A DNA stretch of 64,000 nt from Staphylococcus equorum (GCF_029531845.1 NZ_JAMBPV010000009.1:38697-102696); one strand, 5' to 3'; counted from the stretch's first letter, positions 32,814 through 40,625 are shown. Notes: a model not told the origin generated them from the letters alone. Program-made: numbers and translations.

Positions 32814-33770
32814 TTAAAATATATCTTCGAAATTATGTGGATTTATAATAATTTCTCTGCCTATTCCTAATATAGCTTTATCAGTAGCAGATAAACGGAA
32901 TGTAAATTTTGCTCTACTCATTATTCTTTCTATAATAAACCAACCTATATTAATAGATAATTGTGTTTTGTTAATTTCTTTGACTTGTTTATAAGCATTA
33001 AAAGAAGATCGAATAATTGGTAAAATTTCATCGATATAAGCAGTACCTCTATTAATAAATTGCTGTTCTACTTCTCTTTCATTTGAAGTTTCTTGAGTTG
33101 TTTCTGAAAATGTTTTTAGTAAACAATTAAAATATAAAGAACCAATAATCCCTGATAAATCTTTGGACGGGTCTCCTATACGTAACTCTTCAAAATCTAT
33201 AATCCTTAAGTCCTTACCATCATATATAAATTGATCTAGTCTAATATCACCATGACATAAATATTGATCAGTAGTATTCTCTTGCTTTAATGTAGTTTCA
33301 ATAAGTTGTTTATCTTGCTGTAAAAGGTTATATAACTCCAATTCTGCACCAGTACAACTAGCATATTCGTATTTATCCAAAGCAAATAATACTCTTTCTC
33401 TATTTAACACTTCACTTTCATCATCCAATTCTAATTCGCTATTATCTAAAATATGCAATTTAGCTAATATTTGAGATGCTTTAATTATTAAACTTTCTAA
33501 TTCAGAACTGTTTTTTTGGAGATGTTCTTCTATAGAAGCAGTCTCATCTATCCATTCATATAATAAACTCAAATCATCTTCATTAGTTTTTACTAATCTA
33601 GGAGAATAAATTTGTGGAAAGTTAATTGAAAGATGGTCCCATTTTATAAGATTATTGAATCGCCTTTTCGCATCATCTTTAGGACCTTTCATTATTTTTT
33701 TAAAATAAAATGTTTCGCCCTCTTTTTCTTGGCTAGTTATATTTCTACCTTCTCTGAGATTAATATTCAT
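32814..33770 (-). CDS. Aminoglycoside-phosphotransferase-fold kinase, candidate class V lanthipeptide kinase (LanK-like)
   Basis: 318 residues. The catalytic loop is LCHGDIRLDQF (H173, D175, N/D179 position is Asp) and the metal-binding aspartate is D192 in RIIDFEELRIGDPSKDLSG. The N-lobe lysine is probably in FYFKKIMKGP and the hinge lies near LLYEWID. This is the APH/choline-kinase fold. Next to a HopA1-type lyase and a Ser/Thr-rich precursor, the natural role is phosphorylation of precursor Ser/Thr before elimination. ATG start with AAGGAG. Resistance to aminoglycosides is an unlikely alternative given the context. Confidence 0.8.
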   Translation of the reverse strand: MNINLREGRNITSQEKEGETFYFKKIMKGPKDDAKRRFNNLIKWDHLSINFPQIYSPRLVKTNEDDLSLLYEWIDETASIEEHLQKNSSELESLIIKASQILAKLHILDNSELELDDESEVLNRERVLFALDKYEYASCTGAELELYNLLQQDKQLIETTLKQENTTDQYLCHGDIRLDQFIYDGKDLRIIDFEELRIGDPSKDLSGIIGSLYFNCLLKTFSETTQETSNEREVEQQFINRGTAYIDEILPIIRSSFNAYKQVKEINKTQLSINIGWFIIERIMSRAKFTFRLSATDKAILGIGREIIINPHNFEDIF

Positions 33771-33787
33771 TTTACAAGGACTCCTTT

Positions 33788-34892
33788 CTAATTTTTTGAT
33801 GTAATATTTGTATAATGTTGAAGTAATTTATTTGCGCATTCGAAAATATATAATTCTTCCAATAGAGTAAAAACTTTTTCTCTATTAATTGCAAAAAGAA
33901 ATTGCAAATTTGATTTCTTGTGAGAATTTCTTAAAGACCAAATACATGATAATATTCCCGGAGCTGATCCGCCTTTATATATTAAATCATTTTCAATTTC
34001 CAAATCATCCCATGGCACCCATTCATGTTCTAATATATATTGCATTGTACTACCTATAATTTCTAATGGGATAAAATAATCTAGTCCTTTCGTCCAAGCA
34101 ACCTGTGTTAAAGCCCTATATCTCCATATTTCTTCTGACTGATTGTCAAAGCACCATGCTTGACCATAAATAACTTTGGTCAACTCAATACTATTTATCA
34201 ATTCATCATGATATTCTTCACAAGTAATTGTTTTTAAATACTTATTGATTTTATCTTTTCCAAGGAAGTCTATAAATATATCCATTGCGCTATTATCCGA
34301 TAAAATCAACATATTTTTCAAAAGTTCTTTAATATTAATTTCTCTTCCTACATCTGTTTTAGAGATTCCTGCGCTAAGAACACTAATATTTTTATTTTTT
34401 ATTTTTATTCTCGTTTCGAAATCAATATTATTATCATCAATCTCCTTATAAATACAACCAGCTATAATAATTTTCGCCATCGAAGCTACAGCTAAATTAT
34501 TTATGCTATTAGATTTTCGTTCCTCTCTTTTATCTTTAAATAAAAATGCAATATCATATTTAGCATTCAGTTTATTAATAGCTATTTCGAAGCTATCTAT
34601 ATCTGAAATCTTGGAAGTTTCTGGTATGATAAAAAATTTATCAAGATAACCATCGTCATCAATATATATCTATATATCCTGTTATTAAAGTATCAGTCAT
34701 CCTTATTTTGTCTTCATAAAAATCCAAATCAAATTGAATTTCTCCCAATTTCAAAGCATATAGCAACTGTCTTAATTGGTTAATATTTTGTTCGCTTTTA
34801 TTTTTTGATACTATTTTCAGGATTTTTTCTTTTTCAATAACTTTATTCTTTGCCTTTAAAATATCTAATAATTCTAATTTCACATTACTCAA
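33788..34892 (-). pseudogene. Beta-lactamase-fold serine protein gene broken by a 10-bp duplication
   Basis: Two reading frames join into one 364-residue protein if one of two adjacent 10-bp units (34658-34677) is removed: ...LITGYI-DDDGYLDKFF.... The N-terminal 75 residues are helical. The C-terminal part has the three serine beta-lactamase/PBP motifs in order: SMAK (S codon 34483-34481), ILSDNSAMDIF and YKGGSAPGI. The first product stops at 34659; an ATG at 34480 lies inside SMAK and would lose the catalytic serine, so re-start there gives no active enzyme. Start is probably TTG 34892 with AGGGTGGTG upstream. The role in the cluster is unknown; leader cleavage or a modification-complex subunit are possibilities. 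Confidence 0.7.
34658..34677. repeat. 10-bp near-tandem duplication that shifts the frame
   Basis: Adjacent units ATCAATATAT and ATCTATATAT differ at one base. Ten bases is not a multiple of three, so the second unit shifts the frame of the gene it lies in. Removing either restores a single open frame. Confidence 0.8.
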
Positions 34893-34944
34893 AATGGTCA
34901 CCACCCTATTAAATTATTTTTAACTAATTACCAAACGACAAAAA

Positions 34945-35106
34945 TTAAACACTCCAACTAATAGTCCATGATACTGAAGCTGAATAAGTTACACTTAATG
35001 AGATTGAAGTTCCTACATTACCAAGCTCACTGTCATTTATAGCTGTTTTTTGTAATTCAGACGCTGATGTATAATTTCTATATCCATTTAACAAAAGATT
35101 TTTCAA
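34945..35106 (-). CDS. RiPP precursor peptide with strictly alternating Ser/Thr-hydrophobic core, no cysteine
   Basis: 53 residues, too short for ordinary gene calling. TTG start with a perfect AGGAGG at 8 bases (35115-35120). Residues 1-31 look like a leader (MKNLLLNGYRNYTSASELQK, then AINDSELGNV). After G32-T33, residues 34, 36, 38, 42, 44, 46, 50 and 52 are Ser and 40 and 48 are Thr, while 35, 37, 39, 41, 43, 45, 47, 49, 51 and 53 are I, L, V, Y, A, V, W, I, W, V. The peptide has no Cys, so no lanthionine ring can form. It lies first in the cluster, 52 bases before the next gene. Confidence 0.85.
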   Translation of the reverse strand: MKNLLLNGYRNYTSASELQKTAINDSELGNVGTSISLSVTYSASVSWTISWSV

Positions 35107-35120
35107 AATACATACCTCCT

Positions 35121-35375
35121 AAATATAAGGTGGCAACCAATTAAATTTTAGCATGAGCTTAAAATTGCAACCATACAAAAATATTAATCTTGATATACCT
35201 TTTATCAAAAAATAATTATCACCTATAATATTTATTAATTATAGGTACTTTTTTTCACTAATTTTTAACTGCAGTCCTTTTTATATTATATTGTTATGAT
35301 TTGGAACAACAGATTCAATAACAAAATATATACTTGTGACTATATTTCTAAGAGACTTTTAACAATTAAAAATAA
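35121..35375. promoter_or_regulatory. RiPP cluster upstream region with inverted repeats
   Basis: Non-coding and very AT-rich. ACCTATAAT (35221-35229) and ATTATAGGT (35238-35246) are a perfect 9-bp inverted repeat followed on the plus strand by ACTTTTTTT; TTGATA/TATCAA (about 35190-35208) is a second, smaller one, and AATTTTA/TAAAATT a third nearer the gene. They could be operator sites or a plus-strand terminator. TAAAAT about 40 bases before the precursor ribosome binding site may be the -10, but no good -35 goes with it. No regulator gene is in the cluster. Confidence 0.45.
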
Positions 35376-35414
35376 AAAAGCAGCAACCCACTATTTTAAT
35401 GGATTACTGCTTTT
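35376..35414 (-). terminator. Terminator of dps
   Basis: 15-bp stem AAAAGCAGTAATCCA with TGGGTTGCTGCTTTT (G-U pairs allowed) and T6ATTTTT on the minus strand. Marks the right edge of the accessory insertion. Confidence 0.9.
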
Positions 35415-35491
35415 AATCTGAGTATAGGCCAGTGATACACTAGCCTATTGCTCAATCAAAATATAATATTCATATATGTGACTGAATTCTC

Positions 35492-35941
35492 TTATTTACC
35501 TAAATAAGATTTTAACATCCAGTTATGTTTGTCTATATTTGTTTTCATACCGATGAACATATCTTCTGTTACATCATCTTCAGCAGCTGAAGCAACTTCA
35601 ATTGCTTCTTCTAATTGTTTTGTAATATTTTCAAAGTCTTTAGATAATTCTTCTACCATTTCTTCAGCTTTATAGCCTTTGCCAGCTTCATCAATGATTG
35701 CAAGGTCTAAACTTTCTTTTAATGTTGCTACTGGATTACCGCCAGCTGCTAAAATACGTTCAGCTAAATCATCGATATATTGACTTGCTTCATCATATAA
35801 TTCTTCGAATTTAGTGTGTAGTGAGAAGAAATTAGGTCCTTTTACATACCAATGAAAATTGTGTAATTTAGTAAATGCTACTGTCCAGTTTGCTACTTGT
35901 TCATTTAATACTCTTACTACATCTTTATTACTGTTTGCCAT
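35492..35941 (-). CDS. dps: Dps family ferritin-like DNA-binding stress protein
   Basis: Dodecameric iron-sequestering protein (MrgA type), 149 residues. The ferroxidase ligands at the dimer interface are in LHNFHWYVKGPNFFSLHTKFEELYDEASQYIDDLAERI (His and Asp/Glu positions conserved). Start ATG with AGGAGAG. A PerR-like box lies 75-91 bases upstream, consistent with control by peroxide stress. Confidence 0.96.
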   Translation of the reverse strand: MANSNKDVVRVLNEQVANWTVAFTKLHNFHWYVKGPNFFSLHTKFEELYDEASQYIDDLAERILAAGGNPVATLKESLDLAIIDEAGKGYKAEEMVEELSKDFENITKQLEEAIEVASAAEDDVTEDMFIGMKTNIDKHNWMLKSYLGK

Positions 35942-36015
35942 GTTAAAATCTCTCCTTTAAATTTAATTATCATTACAAAATGACAACTCGAGCTCTTGAT
36001 TACATTTATTATTAT

Positions 36016-36032
36016 ATAATAATGATTACAAT
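36016..36032 (-). promoter_or_regulatory. Candidate PerR box upstream of dps
   Basis: On the minus strand ATTGTAATCATTATTAT matches the PerR consensus ATTATAATTATTATAAT at 14 of 17 positions. dps/mrgA is a standard PerR target in staphylococci. Confidence 0.6.
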
Positions 36033-36124
36033 CTGTAAAGTGTTTACTCTATCTAAATTAGAATTGTTTTAATCTGGAGTTATCATTTCATAACCTTACT
36101 ATATTATACCCAAAGTAAGGTCGA

Positions 36125-36988
36125 TTAATCTAGTTCTTTTCTGTATGGCATTGCGCTTTGAGCACCTAATGCAGTTACAGAAAAACTACCAGCTAAATTA
36201 GCAAAATCAACAGCTTCTTCTAAAGTTTTATTTTCAATTAGTGCAACAGCTAAAGCACCATTGAATGTGTCTCCAGCTCCTGTAGTATCAACGACTTGCT
36301 TTTTATACCCTTTAACAAGCTGCCGAGAATCATTGTAAAACATAGCACCTGCTGCACCTTGAGTTACAATAAGCTTACGAGGATAAGCTTTGAGTGCTTC
36401 ATCTACGCCATTTTCAAATAGAAGTTCACTTTCTGATTCATTTGGCGTAATCCAAGTCACTTTATCTATAAGTGCTTTATCAATTTTACGATATGGTGCT
36501 GGATTTAATATAACTTTCATATCATGTTTAATAGCATAGCCCGTAACTTCTTTAATTGTTTCTTCTGGTATTTCATGTTGCATCAAAATAATATCTCCTG
36601 CACCAAAGTGCTCGAGTTTTGGCAACACTTTTTCAGGCGTTACATGATTATTGGCAGCAGGCACAACAATGATGCGATTATCATCTTCGAACAGTGTAAT
36701 ATGCGCTGTTCCAGAAGTTTCATTTTCAATTTTGTCCATAAAAGTTGTATCTACATTATTTTGTTCTAAATTTTCGATAATCTGTTTACCATTATCATCA
36801 TCTCCTACAGCACCAATCATATAGACTTTATTACTCAATCGGGCTGCTGCAACAGCTTGATTCGCACCTTTGCCACCTGTCGTTGTAAAAAATGAATTAC
36901 CCATAACTGTTTCACCCGCTTGAGGTAAAACGTTTGTTTTTACTACTAAATCAATTGATGAACTACCTATTACAACAATACTCTCCAT
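36125..36988 (-). CDS. rbsK: Ribokinase-like PfkB carbohydrate kinase
   Basis: ATP-dependent sugar kinase of 287 residues. N-terminal GSSSIDLVVKTNVLPQAGET and TTGGKGANQAVAAARL are the ribokinase substrate-binding start; the VDTTGAGDTFNGALAVAL motif near residue 230 has the catalytic aspartate and anion hole. NPAPYRKIDKALIDKVTWITPNESE is also ribokinase-like. No ribose transporter or rbsD adjoins, so the substrate is less certain than the family. Confidence 0.85.
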   Translation of the reverse strand: MESIVVIGSSSIDLVVKTNVLPQAGETVMGNSFFTTTGGKGANQAVAAARLSNKVYMIGAVGDDDNGKQIIENLEQNNVDTTFMDKIENETSGTAHITLFEDDNRIIVVPAANNHVTPEKVLPKLEHFGAGDIILMQHEIPEETIKEVTGYAIKHDMKVILNPAPYRKIDKALIDKVTWITPNESESELLFENGVDEALKAYPRKLIVTQGAAGAMFYNDSRQLVKGYKKQVVDTTGAGDTFNGALAVALIENKTLEEAVDFANLAGSFSVTALGAQSAMPYRKELD

Positions 36989-37007
36989 ATTTGCTTCCTC
37001 CGTCTAT

Positions 37008-37400
37008 TCAATCAATAAAAAATGATTTTTCATAAGCATTAGGCTGATGCCAATGCGTTTTCCACATTTTATCTCTATTATCAGCAAACAATTGATAACC
37101 TAAATCTCTCAGTGGTTTAGGTGTCAAATGTAGTAATATACCGATCCATTTATAATTTGTCAGTGTTGTTATTAATGTTGTGATTGCATCAGATTTATAT
37201 TCGAAATGCTCACCTTCTTGCAATATAACACTGTCATATTGCTTTGTTTCAGGATAATTTTCAAATAAATTTTGAGCTGTTTCACCTTGTAATTCAGCAA
37301 ACTGATAACGTCTTGATAAACCATTTTGTATTAACCAAATTGCATAATTATAGCAATATACACAATTGGCGTCATAATATATTATTGGCATATACTTCAC
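37008..37400 (-). CDS. DCC family (DUF393) thiol-disulfide oxidoreductase-like protein
   Basis: 130 residues. The diagnostic motif D-A-N-C-V-Y-C is in IIYYDANCVYCYNYAIWLIQ near residue 9-16 (DxxCxxC), with RRYQFAELQG and YKSDAITTLI as downstream landmarks of the DCC family. Start could be ATG 37400 or three codons in. Redox role is presumed from the CxxC; no substrate known. It lies 19 bases upstream of the ribokinase gene, so the two may be cotranscribed. Confidence 0.85.
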   Translation of the reverse strand: MKYMPIIYYDANCVYCYNYAIWLIQNGLSRRYQFAELQGETAQNLFENYPETKQYDSVILQEGEHFEYKSDAITTLITTLTNYKWIGILLHLTPKPLRDLGYQLFADNRDKMWKTHWHQPNAYEKSFFID

Positions 37401-37593
37401 CCCTAACAGTAAATTTTTATTGTCACATCATAAGTGAATATGATTTCTCTACACTACTATTATATCCTAAATTTATAAAATTAAATCATTATATCACTCG
37501 TTTTACATTTTGATTGTCATTTATTTTCAAATTAACACTGGCATAGATGTTTTAAACTAAATGAGACTCATACTTTAAACTTCCAAGAATTTT

Positions 37594-37640
37594 AAAAGAG
37601 CACCAATCCATTGATAAAACGCAATGAATTGGTGCTTCTA
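37594..37640 (-). terminator. Terminator of the double-EVE gene
   Basis: AGCACCAATTCATTG/CAATGGATTGGTGCT 15-bp stem with one mismatch, then CTTTTAAAA on the minus strand. Confidence 0.85.
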
Positions 37641-37707
37641 TTTTGAGTATGGATATGTCCATAATTTATGTTATATCATTAATTTGAAGTATGCTATGAC
37701 TTAAAGA

Positions 37708-39075
37708 TTAGTCTTGATTTACTTTCACGATTCTTGTATATTTCAAAAATTGTTCAGTATATTTTTGCTTAATTTCATTTAAGTCATCATATGTGATACC
37801 CACAATATGCCAATTCGGATTGAAATGATAAAATGACTCTTTTTTTCTGGACCATTTTACCATACTACCGTCTCTATTATAACGCGGTAATGTCACCTCA
37901 TAACCTTCTAATACATTGATATATGTTTGAAATATATCTGGATCAATACGGTTAAAGTTATCGATGACAAGATAGCTCTTATCTTTACGAGGCATAAGAT
38001 TCGTTATAAATCCTTCTCTATAGTACAGTGCACCTGTTTCATTTGGTAAATATTTACCGTACAGCATATCTTCAGAAAAGTCAGGATGACCAGATGTTAT
38101 GACTGGTTTCGCATTCGTTTTTTGTAATAAATCTTCAGCTGCCTTTAAGCCTTCTCCTCTATCAACTACGAGTAGAATAAATGGCTTTAAATCTTCACTA
38201 TGTTCGTCAATCATCTGTTCACTTTTAACAGCTTCAAACTGTGATTTCACACCATCATTTTCACTTATTTCACGAATCGCCTCGAATTGTGTTTTTGACA
38301 TGCTGGCAATAGCTTGTTTTGCGTTTTCTTGAAGATAATATAAGTTTTTCAATTTAGGATGTTTATTTAATGTACCCAATGATACAGGATCAATTTCCTT
38401 TTCAAAATAGACCTCAATTGCAGTACTGTTTGTTCTGCCAGGTCTAGGTGCTTTTTCATGTATATGCTTGCTCACTTCTCCTATACCAATGACGGACTGA
38501 TCTCTATTTTTATTATAAAAAATAAGTTGATCACCTATTTCAAGTTGCGTGTAAAAATGATAACCATTTCGTTTAATGCCATTATATGTGTGCGTATATA
38601 TTGTATTGTATGATTCAGGTTCAAACTCTTGTTCTTCAGATATAAAAAAGTATCGAGGAATTTTTGTTTCTCCTTTACCTAAACTAACAATTAACTCAAA
38701 TTCATCTTGTGTCATTTGGTTAAATAAAGTTTCTTTCATATTTCTCATTCTAAATTCTAATTGTTCGCTTCTTTTCAAATAATCCGCAGTTAATGGTTTA
38801 AGCTGTTCTTGTAATTGAAAATGAACACGAATTTTATTTTGAGCACCTGTTTGTACACTTGTAATTTCACCCAAACCTAATAAACCAGTATCCATTTGTA
38901 CTTGATAAAAGATAACACGGTCTCCTACTTTAGCTTGTTTAAATGATCGGAAACCTTGTGAAGGATTAAATTGTGCACCCGATTCAAATAAGGTCGTTTG
39001 ACCTACTAATAGTTCATTATGGTTCCAGCGATTATACCCGCAGTTTAACCAAAAATAACTTGTTTCCTCTGCCAT
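37708..39075 (-). CDS. Two EVE-like domains plus degenerate McrB-like C-terminus
   Basis: 455 residues, soluble. Two tandem PUA/EVE-like domains: residues 7-135 (YFWLNCGYNRW, GDRVIFYQVQ ... GLGEI) and 142-270 (YFFISEEQEFE, GDQLIFYNKN ... GIGEV), each with the G-D-x-x-I-F-Y and G-x-G-E-hydrophobic pair. Residues 295-455 resemble an McrB-type AAA domain: YLVIDNFNRIDPDIFQTYINVLEG is like McrB Walker B (IDEINR), and WHIVGITYDD like IIGTMN, but no Walker A is present and the Walker B glutamate is Asn (N373). EVE domains in McrB-type proteins read modified bases, so a modified-nucleic-acid sensor is plausible by inference. Confidence 0.7.
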   Translation of the reverse strand: MAEETSYFWLNCGYNRWNHNELLVGQTTLFESGAQFNPSQGFRSFKQAKVGDRVIFYQVQMDTGLLGLGEITSVQTGAQNKIRVHFQLQEQLKPLTADYLKRSEQLEFRMRNMKETLFNQMTQDEFELIVSLGKGETKIPRYFFISEEQEFEPESYNTIYTHTYNGIKRNGYHFYTQLEIGDQLIFYNKNRDQSVIGIGEVSKHIHEKAPRPGRTNSTAIEVYFEKEIDPVSLGTLNKHPKLKNLYYLQENAKQAIASMSKTQFEAIREISENDGVKSQFEAVKSEQMIDEHSEDLKPFILLVVDRGEGLKAAEDLLQKTNAKPVITSGHPDFSEDMLYGKYLPNETGALYYREGFITNLMPRKDKSYLVIDNFNRIDPDIFQTYINVLEGYEVTLPRYNRDGSMVKWSRKKESFYHFNPNWHIVGITYDDLNEIKQKYTEQFLKYTRIVKVNQD

Positions 39076-39147
39076 TTAGATACTCCTTATCTCATATAAA
39101 AATTCTATCTTACCTATTATATGCAAAAAATTCTTTCTGAACAAATA

Positions 39148-40128
39148 TTACAATAAGTTTATCAACTTCATCGTAATTAAACTTGAAATAATGACAACTA
39201 TCCATATCACTAGTCCAAGCATTACCGGTTTCACACCTGCTTGCCTAAATTGTTTAAAATCAACGCTTAATCCAATGCCAGCCATTGCCATTGTAATTAA
39301 AAACAATGAAATTTGTTGGAATACATGTATCACTGCAGGTGAAAAATTAAAAACAGTACTTATTAAAGATGCTACGATAAACCATACAATAAACGATGGA
39401 AATATTTTAGCAATCGATGTATCAGTTTGTTTCGCTTTTTCTTTGTGTATCGTTCTATATGTGAAAAAGAGTACGACTGGTATAATCATTAGAGTACGCG
39501 TTAATTTTACAACTGTGCCCGTTTCTAAGGCTGTATTACCATAGTTTGAAGTTGCAGCAATCACACTTGAAGTATCATTAATAGCCGTTCCTCCAAAATA
39601 TCCAAATGCAGTTTGTCCCATATTTAATACGTGACCTAATGGCGGAAATATAAATACTGCTATTAAATTAAATAAAAATATCGTAGAAATCGCGAATGCT
39701 ACTTCACTTTCTTTCGCTTTAATTACTGGACTTGTAGCAGCGATTGCTGACCCACCACATATTGCTGTCCCAACCCCTATTAGAATACTTAGATGTTCAT
39801 TAATTTTAAATATTTTCATTAACAAGAACACTGTTATGAAAGCAGCAAGTAAAGTAATGATAATGATTGGTAAAGATTTCCATCCAATTGCCCCAATAGA
39901 TTGAAAGCTTAAAGTAAATCCAAGCACGATAATGCTGTAATGCAAAATCTTTTTGCTACTATACTTGATACCAGCTTCATATTTTTTGGGAATTAAAATT
40001 ATATTATTGATAATAATCCCTATAATAATAGCAAAAATTGCACCACCAATGACTGGAAATTCACTTCCTAATATTGTTGCAACCATCGCAATTACCAAGG
40101 TCATCATAATACCTCGCACTTTGTGCAC
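39148..40128 (-). CDS. YeiH/UPF0324 family putative sulfate exporter
   Basis: Integral membrane protein of about 326 residues with ten or so hydrophobic segments. Diagnostic stretch LIGVGTAICGGSAIAATSPVIKAKESEVAFAIS near residue 120 and AFGYFGGTAINDTSSVIAA near 185. The family is named putative sulfate exporter; transport substrate is unproven. GTG 40137 lies in the ribosome binding site AGGAGGTGG, so GTG 40128 at 8 bases is preferred. Confidence 0.85.
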   Translation of the reverse strand: MHKVRGIMMTLVIAMVATILGSEFPVIGGAIFAIIIGIIINNIILIPKKYEAGIKYSSKKILHYSIIVLGFTLSFQSIGAIGWKSLPIIIITLLAAFITVFLLMKIFKINEHLSILIGVGTAICGGSAIAATSPVIKAKESEVAFAISTIFLFNLIAVFIFPPLGHVLNMGQTAFGYFGGTAINDTSSVIAATSNYGNTALETGTVVKLTRTLMIIPVVLFFTYRTIHKEKAKQTDTSIAKIFPSFIVWFIVASLISTVFNFSPAVIHVFQQISLFLITMAMAGIGLSVDFKQFRQAGVKPVMLGLVIWIVVIISSLITMKLINLL

Positions 40129-40327
40129 CCTTGCCACCTCCTAATTTAGTTCCATTTTAGCATATTTCTTTTGACAGAAAACTGTAAAAAGAAATATTAT
40201 ATTTTATAATGTTTATTAAAATATTTTCTGCTAAATGCTCACAGCATACACAAATAATTAATCATAAGATATTACGTAAAGTATATTTCAAAAAAAAATA
40301 TTTTGCTTACACTTTTCATAAAATCAC

Positions 40328-40363
40328 AAAAAAAAGTATCTTCTACAATAATGTAAAGATACT
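40328..40363 (-). terminator. Terminator of the 76-residue membrane protein gene
   Basis: AGTATCTT/AAGATACT 8-bp stem with a 13-base loop followed by T8 on the minus strand. Confidence 0.85.
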
Positions 40364-40374
40364 GAATGGATGGG

Positions 40375-40605
40375 CTATTGTGCTACAGCAAACGCAGCCA
40401 TAATCGGCATGATATTAATCATAACTCCGCCAAGCTTTAATAAACCGCTTATCTCTTTGTTAGGAATTGTAATCAATGATGAAATTATTCCAATCACCCC
40501 TATAATTACGGGAATTGCCATAGAAGGAAAAATTGGTAATTTTAAAAATATGCCTGCACCTGCTAACATTCCACAAACTAATGAGATATACAAAAATTTA
40601 TACAT
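40375..40605 (-). CDS. Small membrane protein, function unknown
   Basis: 76 residues from the ATG at 40605 (GGAGTG at 9-10 bases; the earlier ATG 40620 has no good site). Three hydrophobic segments: FLYISLVCGMLAGAGIFL, FPSMAIPVIIGVIGIISSLI and GGVMINIMPIMAAFAVA. No family recognised. It lies five bases downstream of manA's stop, so it is translated from the same message as manA. Confidence 0.7.
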   Translation of the reverse strand: MYKFLYISLVCGMLAGAGIFLKLPIFPSMAIPVIIGVIGIISSLITIPNKEISGLLKLGGVMINIMPIMAAFAVAQ

Positions 40606-40625
40606 TTCAAAACACTCCATTTTTT

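Larger units (their letters stand above)
27154..35120 (-). other. Accessory RiPP biosynthetic cluster (class V lanthipeptide-like)
   Basis: Ten genes on the minus strand, in transcription order: precursor peptide, beta-lactamase-fold protein (frameshifted), kinase, HopA1-type lyase, small membrane protein, ATPase, permease, ATPase, permease, reductase (frameshifted). Short gaps and ATGA or larger overlaps indicate one operon. The stretch is visibly richer in A/T runs than its flanks and sits between deoD and dps, genes that adjoin in the staphylococcal core order. The pairing of a phosphotransferase-like kinase with a HopA1-family lyase is the defining trait of class V lanthipeptide (lexapeptide, cacaoidin) and thioamitide dehydration; no YcaO/TfuA is present, which argues against a thioamitide. 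Confidence 0.85.

Noticed and set aside
32814..33770. Aminoglycoside resistance gene
   Set aside because: The fold is APH-like, but the HopA1-type partner and Ser/Thr-rich precursor point to peptide phosphorylation.
33788..34480. Separate 230-residue gene starting at ATG 34480
   Set aside because: That ATG is the M of the SMAK motif, so the product would lack the catalytic serine, and no ribosome site precedes it.
27154..35120. Thioamitide cluster
   Set aside because: Thioamitides also use a kinase/HopA1 pair, but no YcaO, TfuA or cysteine decarboxylase is present and the precursor has no Cys.
40209..40403. Plus-strand 64-codon frame before the 76-residue membrane gene
   Set aside because: No ribosome site, odd composition, and it crosses a minus-strand terminator.
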